A DNA stretch of 64,000 nucleotides from Photobacterium leiognathi. Lineage in GTDB: Bacteria > Pseudomonadota > Gammaproteobacteria > Enterobacterales > Vibrionaceae. The stretch is taken from NCBI RefSeq assembly GCF_030685535.1, contig NZ_CP131601.1, positions 1,612,001-1,676,000 of the forward strand, written 5' to 3'. The first letter of the stretch is position 1, and every line of letters begins with the position of its first letter. Made by a program: the position numbers and the translations under genes. Below, in pieces: positions 9,058 to 16,372 of this stretch. The notes beneath the pieces are model-generated. The model did no database searches. It was not told the DNA's origin and worked only from the letters and a program-made list of their open reading frames with translations.

Positions 9058-9641
9058 AACGGCTCCTTGGTAATGCTTAAGGGTAATAATAACAGTATTG
9101 TTAGTTTACGTATTGTCTGCTTAACGGTGGCTTTTAAGCAAGTCATGTTTATGTAAATAAAGCAATTATTTGGTTTTTAATTCGCCACTTGAACTGAATA
9201 GTTAATGAAACAATATTCAATAAAATATTGATGGCGATAACGTTAGATATCGTTCTTAAGAAAGTATAGCGAACTTGAGATCTTTGATGAGGAATTGCAT
9301 ATTTAAACCAAAATGAATGATTGCATTGTTATGTTTTATTTTATGGTCACTATTTAAATGATAGCTTTGTCGGTAGGGTTAAAACTAAATAAAATACCAG
9401 TTTGATTGCAAAGAGGCTTTGATTTGTAAGTCAGGCATATCGAGTAACTTAATAGATATTGATAAAAATGGCTACTAACAACCTAGCTGCATTGCCTCCT
9501 GATTTTATTTGTCGGGTGGATGGTTGACTAAAGAAATTTACTCTTAGTGAATATCTAAATGTTAAAATTTAACATTATATATTTAATAATTTAGCAGACT
9601 TGGTTAGTATGCTTGTTTTATAGTCAAAAAGCAGAGTAAAC
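9058..9641. other. AT-rich intergenic region between pbpG and an exported-protein gene
   Basis: About 580 bases contain no convincing gene on either strand. The notable item is 9387-9407, which matches the tupA sigma-54 promoter segment at 3977-3997 at 20 of 21 positions. On the minus strand this copy reads TGGTATTTTATTTAG, so the essential -12 GC is AG and it is unlikely to be an active sigma-54 promoter. Promoters for pbpG and the 9642 gene presumably lie here but are not obvious. Confidence 0.6.
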
Positions 9642-10115
9642 ATGTCAATTCGCCCAGCTTTATTAGCCATCGCATCTTTAGTGTCGTTCTCATCACATGC
9701 ATTAAACTTTCACGATAAAGCTCCTAATGATGAGCTTAATGATATCAAGCAAAGCTTAGAACAAGCACAGAATACATTGCACTATGAAAGAACAGTAAAT
9801 GGAACTGGGTATGTGCCCACGCCGAAAGATAATAGCGACAAACCTGCACGTAGTTATTTTGAGGTTGTCTCATATGACATCTATACCAGTCAAAGTGGCA
9901 AACGTGTTATTCAGGCGATTGTGACCAACCATTCCGGTGGCGGTATCGTACTGAAGCCACAGCAAATTAAAGCGTATTTAAGTAATAGCACGTATGTAGA
10001 GCCTGTACGTATTAAGCAAGAAGGCCGTTTTACACAAAATGAAACAAAATCGGTAACCTTGTATTTTGAAGATACAGACGCTTCTATTCTTGGGTTATTA
10101 CTACGTTCATACTAG
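9642..10115 (+). CDS. Exported protein of unknown function
   Basis: The protein has 157 residues with a Sec signal peptide (MSIRPALLAIASLVSFSSHA), cleaved probably after SHA. The mature part begins with a helical stretch (DELNDIKQSLEQAQNTL). It ends in a likely beta-rich domain (YFEVVSYDIYTSQSGKRVIQ, IVTNHSGGGIVLKPQQIKAYL, KSVTLYFEDTDASI). No cysteines and no lipobox. I do not recognise a named family. It stands alone between pbpG and the divergent fdh regulator cluster, with its own terminator. Confidence 0.75.
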   Translation: MSIRPALLAIASLVSFSSHALNFHDKAPNDELNDIKQSLEQAQNTLHYERTVNGTGYVPTPKDNSDKPARSYFEVVSYDIYTSQSGKRVIQAIVTNHSGGGIVLKPQQIKAYLSNSTYVEPVRIKQEGRFTQNETKSVTLYFEDTDASILGLLLRSY

Positions 10116-10143
10116 TGACAAAGAAATTAGTTAGCAGACAAAG

Positions 10144-10180
10144 AAAAGCCCAGCTAATCATTAACAATTATCTGGGCTTT
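10144..10180. terminator. Bidirectional terminator
   Basis: AAAAGCCCAG pairs with CTGGGCTTT across a 17-base loop. It sits between the convergent 9642 gene and the regulator gene ending at 10213. Confidence 0.8.
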
Positions 10181-10212
10181 ATTGTATTTATGTATTTTGG
10201 TGTGCTGGTGAC

Positions 10213-11124
10213 TTAGTTAGCACTCCAGACTTGTTTACCTGTTCGCGCAAAGTTATAGCCACCTAAGTCATGACCATGAGCTTGAATGTCTTCATCAGAG
10301 ATAGCTTGCAGCAATTGTTGTTGTAGCGTTCTAAAGTAAATGTTCTTTGGGATCACCAATTCAAATGCTTCAGTACATAGTGGAATGAAGCCTAAGCCAA
10401 ATTCACCAGCGGTACTTTCACTGGCGCAACCCACATCAGCCTTACCACGAGCGACAGAAGAGGCAAGTTCACGTTCGCTATTACAAACATCTGATTGATT
10501 AAGCATAGAAAGGTTATAAGCGTGACCGTGTAACCATTCTTCTAATGCACGCATACTGCCAGCACCTTCTTGACGTAATGCCCAGCGCCAGCGTGAAGAA
10601 AGTAATTCAGGTAATTGAATCGATTTTGAATTGACTGCTTCAGCTAAATCTTTGCTCACCACTAAACCTTGTTGGCGTTCAAAAGCATGCACCAATACCC
10701 AGTTTTTATGACCTTGGTATTGTTGTAATAGTGCAGGGTGTCGAAGGCTTGCTTCTTCTGCGTTACCCCAGTGGATAGCACACATATCAACATGACCTTT
10801 GCTTAACATGGCTAAGCCTTGGCGTGTGCCTGTTGAGGTATAACCAACAAGGGCGGTACTGCCTAATTGGTTTGCCATTTTACCCACCACCATTTGTAAT
10901 AGTGGGTCGTCTGAGCCTGCAATTAATAAGCGATCGGTTAGTACACCATTATGGCAAGATTCTAATAGCCATTTATCAAGCATGGCTTTAGGGAATAACC
11001 ATTTGCCTGTGACTTTGGTAGCAGGAAGCAAACCATCATTGGCAAGGGCATAAACTTTCTTTTCATTAAGATCTAAATATTCCGCGACTAACTTCGCGTT
11101 CATGAATTCTGGAAAGTCTGCCAT
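10213..11124 (-). CDS. HTH regulator with periplasmic-binding-protein-like sensor domain, fdhD-linked
   Basis: The protein has 303 residues. The N-terminal ~60 residues form an excisionase/MerR-type helix-turn-helix (MNAKLVAEYLDLNEKKVYALANDGLLPATKVTGKW, read as two parts). The remainder is a substrate-binding-like domain of the molybdate-binding type (LLIAGSDDPLLQMVVGKMA, GYTSTGTRQGLAML, WALRQEGAGSMRALEEWL, GKADVGCASESTA). This layout suits a cytoplasmic sensor of an oxyanion or cofactor, here plausibly molybdate or tungstate. That is inference from fold and neighbourhood. Its start abuts the stop of fdhD, so the two are co-transcribed. Confidence 0.82.
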   Translation of the reverse strand: MADFPEFMNAKLVAEYLDLNEKKVYALANDGLLPATKVTGKWLFPKAMLDKWLLESCHNGVLTDRLLIAGSDDPLLQMVVGKMANQLGSTALVGYTSTGTRQGLAMLSKGHVDMCAIHWGNAEEASLRHPALLQQYQGHKNWVLVHAFERQQGLVVSKDLAEAVNSKSIQLPELLSSRWRWALRQEGAGSMRALEEWLHGHAYNLSMLNQSDVCNSERELASSVARGKADVGCASESTAGEFGLGFIPLCTEAFELVIPKNIYFRTLQQQLLQAISDEDIQAHGHDLGGYNFARTGKQVWSAN

Positions 11125-12009
11125 TTAGTTTTGCTCTTTATTAGAAGATGATTGAGATGTTTCATTTGCTTGTTCTTGCGAAGCATCAGCACCCTTCACA
11201 TCAAGAATGAGGTTCTGACCGCCGTTATACACTTGGAAACGGTGGCCTTTAGCGCGAGCAATCATGGTAATGCCAAGCTTTTGTGCTAACTCGTAACCCA
11301 TTTGTGTCGCACCAGATCGCGATAGCAGCACAGGAATGCCCATTTGCGCTACTTTAATCACCATCTCAGAGGTTAAACGACCTGTGGTATAGAAGATTTT
11401 ATCTTCACCAGTTTCGCCTTTAAGCCACATTTCACCAGCTAGGGTATCAACGGCATTGTGACGACCCACATCTTCCACAAAAGAAAGGATTTCTGTACCG
11501 CGACAAATCGCACAGCCGTGAACTGCACCAGCGGCTTTATAGGTTTCGTTATGATGGGTTAACGCTTCAAGCAAACCGTACAGCATAGATTGCTTCACTT
11601 TTACTTGTGGCAGTGTAACGTTTTCTAGCTTCTTCATTACGTTACCGTACATGGTGCCTTGACCACAGCCAGAGGTAACGGTTTTCTTTTCCAACTTTTT
11701 ATCTAAGCCATCAGTATTTTCACGGGTGATCACGGCGGCAGAGTTGGTATCCCAGTCAATGATCAGCGATTCAATGGCATCAATATCTTCGATAAAGCCT
11801 TGGTTCTTAAGATAGCCGAGCACAAGCGCGGAAGGGCGTTCACCTAATGTCATTAAGGTCACGATTTCAATCCAGTTTAAATACACTGTCAGCGGGTGTT
11901 CGCACGCAATTTCTTTAGTCTGAAGATCACCGTATTCATCCATGATTTCCACAGACATCGTCTGCTTAACGGCGGATTTTGTTTTTATGATTTTAGGTAG
12001 TTGGCTCAT
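11125..12009 (-). CDS. fdhD: Formate dehydrogenase sulfurtransferase FdhD
   Basis: FdhD passes sulfur from a cysteine desulfurase to the Mo/W-bis-MGD cofactor and is needed for active formate dehydrogenase. Family landmarks are CEHPLTVYLNW near the start, ERPSALVLGYL, TSGCGQGTMYG, VHGCAICRG, VEDVGRHNAVD, FYTTGRLTSEMV and VLLSRSGATQMGYELA. The cysteine loop reads GCGQG instead of the CxxC seen in E. coli, with a second CxxC in GCAIC. A GTG at 12021 would add four residues, but the ATG at 12009 is preferred. Overlapping codons with the regulator downstream indicate an operon. It is divergent from the DUF3305 gene. Confidence 0.92.
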   Translation of the reverse strand: MSQLPKIIKTKSAVKQTMSVEIMDEYGDLQTKEIACEHPLTVYLNWIEIVTLMTLGERPSALVLGYLKNQGFIEDIDAIESLIIDWDTNSAAVITRENTDGLDKKLEKKTVTSGCGQGTMYGNVMKKLENVTLPQVKVKQSMLYGLLEALTHHNETYKAAGAVHGCAICRGTEILSFVEDVGRHNAVDTLAGEMWLKGETGEDKIFYTTGRLTSEMVIKVAQMGIPVLLSRSGATQMGYELAQKLGITMIARAKGHRFQVYNGGQNLILDVKGADASQEQANETSQSSSNKEQN

Positions 12010-12147
12010 TAGGGTATCCACTGGTTACAAAGAACGTATCGAGATTTCAAATAAGTCCGTCAAATGACACACAATGATACTAAGCTCAATAGGGAGCGTT
12101 TGATTGTCTGTATTAAGGCAAATAAGTTTGTCTCACGCTCGTTAAAG

Positions 12148-12167
12148 CAAATATTGTTCCATATTTG
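12148..12167. promoter_or_regulatory. Perfect 7-bp dyad in the fdhD / DUF3305 divergent region
   Basis: CAAATAT and ATATTTG flank six bases, centred about 78 bases upstream of the candidate sigma-54 -24 element at 12235. It could be an operator for the PBP-domain regulator or another factor. It does not match the TGNGNCA-N3-TGNCNCA dyad; only a half-site of that motif (TGTCTCA, 12129-12135) occurs nearby. Confidence 0.4.
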
Positions 12168-12234
12168 TATAAACATCGATTGCTGGTGGCTGATCAAGGT
12201 TGTATTGACGATATTTTGATATGTTATGCCTAAT

Positions 12235-12249
12235 TGGTCTGAATCTTGC
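12235..12249 (+). promoter_or_regulatory. Candidate sigma-54 promoter of the DUF3305-DUF3306 genes
   Basis: TGGTCTGAATCTTGC gives GG, ten bases, GC and a clean TTGC -12 element. The expected start is near 12261, about 60 bases before the GTG start codon of the DUF3305 gene. A hairpin (CTTGCC/GGCAAG) overlaps the -12 region. The match is weaker at the -24 block than for the 13651 promoter. Confidence 0.5.
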
Positions 12250-12320
12250 CTTATTGGGGCAAGTATTCTCAATGTATCGCGGTAAATGCGTACGGTAAAA
12301 GCAAGATGTAAGGGGTAATT

Positions 12321-12815
12321 GTGCCAGAACAAGCAAAACAAGAGTTACATAAAGACGAAAATGTTTGGCCTATTTATTTTCGACTTCAAGCCGAAGAGAG
12401 GAAAGTCGGTCGTTGGACAACATTAGCTTGGTCTATTGAAGATCTTTGCTTAAACGAAAAAGACCGTCCAGAGGTTGAACTTGCGGAAATGGGTGAAGGC
12501 TATTACATGATGCCTTTAGAACTTTTCCGTGATGAACGTATGGAATATCGCTTTAACTTAAACGCACAAGATCCGCATTTATTCTTTGTTTGTGCGGAAG
12601 AAGATGAACAACTAAAACCGGTATTAATGACCGTAGCTCAAGGTGTTGCAGCACGTTACATGGATGGCGATTATGTTGTATTACATATTCAAATTCCATT
12701 ACCTATCCAAGTATGGATGGAAGCCTACCTAGGACGTCATGGCGAATTAGAAGAATGTAAACGTCGCGGTGGCGGAAAAGGCAAGAAACAAAAAGGGCGT
12801 TCAAGTGGCAACTAA
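12321..12815 (+). CDS. DUF3305 domain protein, formate dehydrogenase locus
   Basis: A 164-residue soluble protein starting at GTG (12321) behind a good ribosome site (TAAGGGG 5-6 bases upstream). The body (WPIYFRLQAEERKVGRWTTLAWSIED, in two runs; LELFRDERMEYRFNL; PHLFFVC) matches my memory of DUF3305, a family found only beside formate dehydrogenase genes. The tail is basic (KRRGGGKGKKQKGRSSGN). The biochemical role is unknown. It overlaps the DUF3306 gene by 11 bases. Confidence 0.82.
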   Translation: MPEQAKQELHKDENVWPIYFRLQAEERKVGRWTTLAWSIEDLCLNEKDRPEVELAEMGEGYYMMPLELFRDERMEYRFNLNAQDPHLFFVCAEEDEQLKPVLMTVAQGVAARYMDGDYVVLHIQIPLPIQVWMEAYLGRHGELEECKRRGGGKGKKQKGRSSGN

Positions 12816-13488
12816 TTTTTTTCAACGTTGGTCTAATCGAAAGCTAACAAAAAAAGAAGAAAATGAAACAGTTAGTGAAGAACTAACTACGACAATAACG
12901 CATGATGATTCAGCGGTTGTTGAAGCTAGTGATGCTCTTCAAACTGCAAGTCTTCAAGATGAAAATACCATTGAGCAAACTGAACTCGTTCAACCACAAG
13001 AGACAATAGAAGATACTGTATTAACGCATGATGATGCAGATGCCGTGACTTATGACTCTGGTGTGGCTTCTTTTATGAAAGGTTCGGTTGAAAAATCGGT
13101 GAAAAAAGCTGCCTTAAGAAAGCTATTTCATTCTGAAGAATTTAATTATATCAGTGACATGGATGATTGCACTGAAGATTACACAAGCATCCAAACACTT
13201 GACCCTGCTATTGCAGCACAAATGCGTGGTTGGGCAAATAAAGCGCTAGAAAAAGTAACTGATATTGTTGAAAACTTAGATAGTGATGTCACGACGAATA
13301 CATCTGAGATAGCGGATAAGGCATTAGAGAATCATGAATTGTCTCCATCCTCTCCAACGTTAACGGGCTCTGAATCGTTAGCGTCTCCAGATACTCGCCA
13401 ATCAACAACGTTTGTTAAAGAAGCAGATGATGAAGCAACGCTCCCTACAGCGGTTTCGTCTGAAAAAAATTCTACGCAAGACAGTTAA
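12805..13488 (+). CDS. DUF3306 domain protein, formate dehydrogenase locus
   Basis: The GTG at 12805, preceded by AAAAAGGG, gives the protein VATNFFQRWSNRKL, the typical DUF3306 opening. The frame is open upstream to an in-frame ATG at 12769, but that would fall inside the DUF3305 coding region without a ribosome site. The protein is acidic and low-complexity in its first third. A conserved middle block follows (VKKAALRKLFHSEEFNYIS, DMDDCTEDYTSIQTLDPAI, MRGWANKALEKV), then a Ser/Thr-rich tail. It is a likely assembly or regulatory accessory of formate dehydrogenase; function unproven. Confidence 0.8.
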   Translation: MATNFFQRWSNRKLTKKEENETVSEELTTTITHDDSAVVEASDALQTASLQDENTIEQTELVQPQETIEDTVLTHDDADAVTYDSGVASFMKGSVEKSVKKAALRKLFHSEEFNYISDMDDCTEDYTSIQTLDPAIAAQMRGWANKALEKVTDIVENLDSDVTTNTSEIADKALENHELSPSSPTLTGSESLASPDTRQSTTFVKEADDEATLPTAVSSEKNSTQDS

Positions 13489-13533
13489 TTTTATTGTGTG
13501 AGACAAAAAGGGAACTAAAACCTTATTAATCGT

Positions 13534-13550
13534 TGGGACATTTTGGCGCA
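13534..13550. promoter_or_regulatory. Candidate activator-binding dyad (site B)
   Basis: TGGGACATTTTGGCGCA; its complement TGCGCCAAAATGTCCCA matches sites A and C. Its centre is 32 bp (about three helical turns) from site C and about 110 bp from the sigma-54 promoter at 13651. Confidence 0.6.
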
Positions 13551-13565
13551 TTGGGTCTTTTCTAC

Positions 13566-13582
13566 TGCGTCAAAATGTCCTA
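13566..13582. promoter_or_regulatory. Candidate activator-binding dyad (site C)
   Basis: TGCGTCAAAATGTCCTA shares the CAAAATGTC core with site A. Sites B and C lie in opposite orientations, and this is what produces the large inverted repeat in this gap. An outer pair (AAAGGGAACTAAA at 13507-13519 and TTTAGTTCCTTT at 13614-13625) extends the symmetry. Confidence 0.6.
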
Positions 13583-13650
13583 ATGCGGGTGGGTTGAATT
13601 ATCCATCTCCGACTTTAGTTCCTTTTAGGTCATTTTATTCCGTGAAAAGT

Positions 13651-13665
13651 TGGATCGGTTATTGC
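13651..13665 (+). promoter_or_regulatory. Candidate sigma-54 promoter of the fdh structural operon
   Basis: TGGATCGGTTATTGCT has GG, ten bases, GC, with only two mismatches to TGGCACG in the -24 block and a perfect TTGCT at -12. The expected transcription start near 13677 leaves about 105 bases of leader. Sites B and C upstream are at enhancer distance. Confidence 0.75.
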
Positions 13666-13782
13666 TCTATAAGGGCGAGAAGAAAACGTTAGTTATATTT
13701 TATGACTGTTAGGCATTAAGACGTAACCACGTAGCTTCTTCAATCGGCACTGACTAGCGGTGACGGGCAAACAGGAATAAGA

Positions 13783-15438
13783 ATGTTAAAAAGTACACTA
13801 GAAGCATTTTCTGATACAAACGGTAAAGCAAAAGCAGCGGCGATTAATGGCACTGTGGAGCTAACAAATTTAATTCCACCTACGGTTACTTATGAGAGCC
13901 GTGGGGATTTGTTGATCGTGGGTGCTCAGGAAAACATTACTGCACTTGCTGAACAATTTTCAGAACTGCACAGTGTTACCTTATTGGCGACAGATGCAAC
14001 TGAAGCGAAAGCAGGATTATCAAATCTTTACTTTAGCCAAGATGTATCAGCAAAAGGTTACCTTGGTGCCTTTGAGGTGACATGTCAGGTTGCAGGTCAA
14101 TTAACAAAAGCAAACCTAGCAAAAGTGGCTATTGGTCGCGATTGTTTTGACTTGATCCTAGATATGACTGAAAACGGCATTATGTCGTTAGAAATTCCTG
14201 CTCCGGGTTATTACGCAGTAGGTAGCCGTAAAGATAAACTGGCTCAGCTGGTGGAAGATTTACCAGCTATGATGGGTACCTTTGATAAACCTAAATACTT
14301 TCGTTTAAACCCAGATCTATGTGCACACTCATCTCGTGGTGTTGAAGGTTGTGATCGTTGTTTAGATGCTTGTCCTGCAGGCGCACTAAGCAGTAATGGG
14401 GTAGAAATTGCGATTGATCCTTATCTTTGTCAGGGTGTTGGCACGTGTGCTACAGCTTGTCCAACAGAAGCGATCACATATGCATTACCTGATCCTCAAA
14501 ATACACAAAACTTTGTTCATCGTGTTATCACGCGTTATAAGCAAGAGGGCGGTGAAAAACCAACACTTCTTTTTTATGGCAATCGTGATGAGAACGCGGT
14601 AACTCAAGCACTAGCGACTTTACCTTCTTCTGTTATTGCAATTGCATTAGAAGAATTAGCAACAGTGGGTGTGGATACTTGGTTTAGTGCATTGGTTTAT
14701 GGTGCGCATCAAGTTCTTCTAGCGACGAACACTAAATATATTCCTGCAACGATTGATCGCGTTTTATCTAATGAGCTTGCAATGGCTCAACGTTTCTTAA
14801 CTGAAATGGGTTATGACGCGGATCGTATTTGTCTGTTCGATTTTAGCGATGTTGAAACTTACGTTCCTTATCAAGAAGCATTAGTGGCTCCTGTTTCAGA
14901 GGCTTTAACTGGCTCTAAACGTGAAAAACTATTTACTTCACTTGAAATGCTTTACACCGAAGCGAGTACAAAACCAGAACAATCTTCTGTTGTAGAAAAA
15001 GCGCCTTATGGTTCTGTTTCCTGTGAGACGAAAGATTGTACGTTATGTATGAGTTGTGTGGCTGTTTGTCCAACACGTGCATTACATGCTATTGGCGATC
15101 GTCCTGGTCTTCTATTTATTGAAGAAGACTGTGTTCAATGTGGTATGTGTGAAAAGGCATGTCCTGAAAAAGTGATTTCATTAGAACCTCGCTTTAATTG
15201 GGATTGGCAAGCACGTAAAGAAGCCAAACTTGTTCATGAAGAACCAGCGGCTTGTTGTATTAGCTGTGGTAAAGCATTTGCGCCTGCCTCTATGGTGAAA
15301 ATGTTAACTGAAAAGCTTCAAGGGCATTCTCACTTCCAAGGCGATGCAATTCGTCGAATTTCTATGTGTGAAGATTGTCGTGTACGCGATATTTTCGAAC
15401 AAATGGAAAAAGATCCAGCAAGTCAGGCTCGAGTGTAA
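13783..15438 (+). CDS. Polyferredoxin (multi-4Fe-4S protein) of the formate dehydrogenase operon
   Basis: A 551-residue cytoplasmic-looking protein. After an N-terminal region of about 180 residues there is a ferredoxin pair (CAHSSRGVEGCDRCLDACP, with Cys near 201 and 210, and CQGVGTCATACP). A second pair follows near residues 410-465 (CETKDCTLCMSCVAVCP, CVQCGMCEKACP). A final Cys-rich stretch comes last (CCISCGKAF, later CEDCRVRD). Up to four 4Fe-4S clusters plus a rubredoxin- or zinc-like site are possible. Proteins of this type accompany Vibrio and Shewanella fdh operons and are thought to help electron transfer or maturation. First gene after the 13651 promoter; 9 bases before the chaperone gene. 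Confidence 0.88.
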   Translation: MLKSTLEAFSDTNGKAKAAAINGTVELTNLIPPTVTYESRGDLLIVGAQENITALAEQFSELHSVTLLATDATEAKAGLSNLYFSQDVSAKGYLGAFEVTCQVAGQLTKANLAKVAIGRDCFDLILDMTENGIMSLEIPAPGYYAVGSRKDKLAQLVEDLPAMMGTFDKPKYFRLNPDLCAHSSRGVEGCDRCLDACPAGALSSNGVEIAIDPYLCQGVGTCATACPTEAITYALPDPQNTQNFVHRVITRYKQEGGEKPTLLFYGNRDENAVTQALATLPSSVIAIALEELATVGVDTWFSALVYGAHQVLLATNTKYIPATIDRVLSNELAMAQRFLTEMGYDADRICLFDFSDVETYVPYQEALVAPVSEALTGSKREKLFTSLEMLYTEASTKPEQSSVVEKAPYGSVSCETKDCTLCMSCVAVCPTRALHAIGDRPGLLFIEEDCVQCGMCEKACPEKVISLEPRFNWDWQARKEAKLVHEEPAACCISCGKAFAPASMVKMLTEKLQGHSHFQGDAIRRISMCEDCRVRDIFEQMEKDPASQARV

Positions 15439-15447
15439 GGAACAAAG

Positions 15448-16065
15448 ATGGAAACTGTGGCTATGAATCCAGCTCAAACGTCATTGAATGAAGACGCAGT
15501 ACTACGTATTGAAATCTATAACATGCTTGCACATTTATTCCGTCAGGCTCCTGATCAGAATGTGCTGACTTTTTTAGCTGATATTGATGTTGATACGGCA
15601 AACAACCCTCAACAATCTACTATGGCTGCTGCTTGGCCTTTACTAAAACTTGCAGCAGAGAAAAGCACGCCACTTGCGGTTGAAGAAGAATATCAAGATG
15701 TATTCATTGGTATTGGTCGCGGTGAAGTTGTGCCTTTTGGCTCATGGTATTTAACAGGGTCATTAATGGAAATGCCTCTGGCTTATCTGCGTCGTGATCT
15801 TAAGCAATTAGGATTTGAACGAGATGAGTCAGTTAAAGAACCGGAAGATCATATTGCGGCTTTGCTTGAAGTGATGGCAATGCTAGTTGAAGGCGGCGAT
15901 GCCCACCTTCAAAAAACGTTCTTTAATCGCCACCTTGCAGAGTGGTGTGAAAAGTTCTGTACCGATGTTAAAGCAGCTAACAGTGCAGTTTTCTACACTG
16001 CGGTTGGCGAGCTTGCTCTGCAGTTTTTAACTGTTGAGAAAACACGCTTTTTAGAATCGAAATAA
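15448..16065 (+). CDS. TorD/DmsD-family molybdoenzyme chaperone
   Basis: A 205-residue all-helical protein with the TorD hallmark EPEDHIAALLEVMAML (E-P-x-D-H) at about residues 131-146 and the upstream YQDVFIGIGRGEVVPFGSWYLTG segment. These chaperones bind the Tat signal and apo-form of a molybdoenzyme until the cofactor is inserted. Its place just before the Tat-leader genes and fdhA points to FdhA as client. The start at 15448 has a ribosome site (AAGGAACAAAG). An in-frame ATG six codons later is possible. Confidence 0.88.
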   Translation: METVAMNPAQTSLNEDAVLRIEIYNMLAHLFRQAPDQNVLTFLADIDVDTANNPQQSTMAAAWPLLKLAAEKSTPLAVEEEYQDVFIGIGRGEVVPFGSWYLTGSLMEMPLAYLRRDLKQLGFERDESVKEPEDHIAALLEVMAMLVEGGDAHLQKTFFNRHLAEWCEKFCTDVKAANSAVFYTAVGELALQFLTVEKTRFLESK

Positions 16066-16164
16066 CCCTATACGTTGCCTGCAACGGTTTCGATTTAAGG
16101 CAATAAAATTAAGGCAAAAACCCATCGTTAACGGTTATAAGTTAATGATAAAGGAGCAAACTTT

Positions 16165-16359
16165 ATGAGTGAGCAAAAAACCAATGAAAGCCGTCGCCAG
16201 TTGTTAAAAAACATTGGCTTAACTGTGGCTGCTGGTGCTGTTGCTGCGGGTACGACAACAGCGGTACAAGCTGCTGACAAGTCAGAAGAGAAAAAAACAA
16301 AAACAACTAAAGGTTATCACGAGACGCAACACATTCGTGATTACTACAACACTTTGTAA
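16165..16359 (+). CDS. Formate dehydrogenase region Tat-target small protein
   Basis: The protein has 64 residues. It opens with a twin-arginine leader (ESRRQLLKNIGLTVAAGAVA), a likely cleavage near VQA, and a short charged tail ending HETQHIRDYYNTL. It matches the small family noted only beside Vibrio/Shewanella-type fdhA genes. A strong ribosome site (AAAGGAGCAAAC) precedes it, and 13 bases separate it from fdhA. Perhaps a small subunit or assembly factor; no role is demonstrated in the sequence. Confidence 0.85.
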   Translation: MSEQKTNESRRQLLKNIGLTVAAGAVAAGTTTAVQAADKSEEKKTKTTKGYHETQHIRDYYNTL

Positions 16360-16372
16360 GACGGGGCTCTAA

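Noticed and set aside
9387..9407. Active sigma-54 promoter upstream of pbpG
   Set aside because: The -12 dinucleotide is AG, not GC, and it lies about 330 bases from the gene.
13506..13626. Molybdenum cofactor riboswitch or terminator in the large inverted repeat before the polyferredoxin gene
   Set aside because: The structure lies upstream of the sigma-54 promoter at 13651, so it would not be in the leader RNA from that promoter. The symmetry is better explained by two opposed activator sites.
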